64,000 nucleotides of DNA from Ulva prolifera (lineage: Eukaryota > Chlorophyta > Ulvophyceae > Ulvales > Ulvaceae). The notes below the pieces were generated by a model that saw only the letters and a program-made list of their open reading frames with translations, did not search any database and was not told the DNA's origin. The DNA lies in assembly GCA_023078555.1 (NCBI GenBank), contig CM041202.1, positions 5,566,522-5,630,521 of the forward strand. Reading direction: 5' to 3'. Shown here in pieces: positions 63,437-64,000 of this stretch; within the stretch, counting starts at the first letter, position 1; each line of letters begins with the position of its first letter. A program made the translations under genes and the position numbers.

Positions 63437-64000
63437 CGAGTTCTTGTTTGCTTCTCGCTGGTGTGTGTAATGCACTGCACTGCAGTTTATCAAGTCGAGT
63501 TGCCTTGCAACGTTGTGAACTCTCGTTGTGAACTCTCGACAGACCTGAACGTTTGGGTCCATCTTCTGGAGGGGTAAATCAGGCATACGCTGTAAGCGCC
63601 TCACACCTGTGCAGTCAAGGGTGTCTTTCTAGATAGCTATGGCTGTTTTGGTTCGCATACAAGCGCATAACGCGACCCGTGATCTCCTGAAGATAATACA
63701 CCCCAGCTGGCCAGTGAACCATGCAGCAGGACAGCCGGCATACCGGCACGATTCTACAGTAAACAGACACAGCGAACGGCTGCATGATGAAGTAGATCCT
63801 CTGAGACTCCTCAGAGGCGGTCCCGATTTCCTTGCTCTAGCACATCCGCTGTCGCATCTGCTGCTACCTATAGCTAGCTGTAGGCGCCCGCCGCAGGCGG
63901 GGGGGGGGCATCTCCGGGATGAAGCCGCATGCATGACCCTGACGTGAGCCGCCGCCACCCCCAGCCGTGGCGTGACTACAAGTTGCAGTCTGCAACAACA
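63437..64000. other. 3' flank of bZIP gene E
   Basis: No gene can be supported before the window ends. A frame at 63.64-63.95 kb is open but shows no recognisable protein features, and a short G run (63899-63908) lies within it. Confidence 0.4.

Overview
The window is nuclear DNA of a eukaryote, most likely a GC-rich unicellular green (chlorophyte-type) alga. It has split genes with GT-AG introns whose acceptors read TGCAG or GTGCAG. It also carries LINE reverse-transcriptase remnants, a tnp2-type DNA transposon, small inverted-repeat elements, a 344-bp satellite and very long (AC)n arrays. No operons, Shine-Dalgarno sites, tRNA or rRNA genes were seen. The lineage is inferred from style only; no taxon-specific marker was recognised.

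Region 1 (about 1-11.5 kb, minus strand): a multi-exon gene (about 11.4 to 3.86 kb) with three copies of a 'DxLIETPSxASLFS' module in a low-complexity N-terminal half, then a probable NYN/PIN-like nuclease fold, then a helical C-terminus. Beyond its 3' end (1.1-3.1 kb) lies a decayed, frameshifted duplicate of two of its module exons. A 102-bp hAT-like MITE with a perfect 8-bp target duplication sits exactly at one of its splice acceptors.

Region 2 (13.8-25.0 kb): a tnp2/Plavaka-like (CACTA superfamily) transposon. A seven-exon transposase (16.8-21.3 kb, + strand, one in-frame TGA) diverges from a seven-exon companion gene with a C-terminal coiled coil (16.4-13.8 kb, minus strand). The promoter gap between them holds a perfect 34-bp palindrome. 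A six-copy 344-bp tandem array and an unrecognised two-exon gene follow.

Region 3 (27.9-63.4 kb, + strand): five members of one large bZIP transcription-factor family. Two diverged members (27.98-32.66 and 39.25-45.04 kb) have five exons. Three close tandem paralogues (47.58-51.57, 52.23-56.28 and 59.22-63.44 kb) have four exons. All share a basic region, a leucine zipper supplied by the next exon, and three further conserved blocks I cannot assign to a named domain. In four of five, joining exon 1 to exon 2 recreates the canonical bZIP spacing N-x7-R-x9-L, which strongly supports the gene models. The three tandem copies also share conserved upstream DNA with an 18-bp core. The middle copy (D) has a one-base frameshift at a G6 run in its last exon, and the first (C) has an out-of-register zipper with an exact one-heptad duplication.

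Between these genes lie LINE 3' ends (a characteristic ...TTTGTAAC junction leading into microsatellite), a 1.28-kb (AC)n array, MITEs and short tandem repeats. All exon boundaries were derived by eye from splice consensus, reading phase and comparison between paralogues; no transcript evidence was available.
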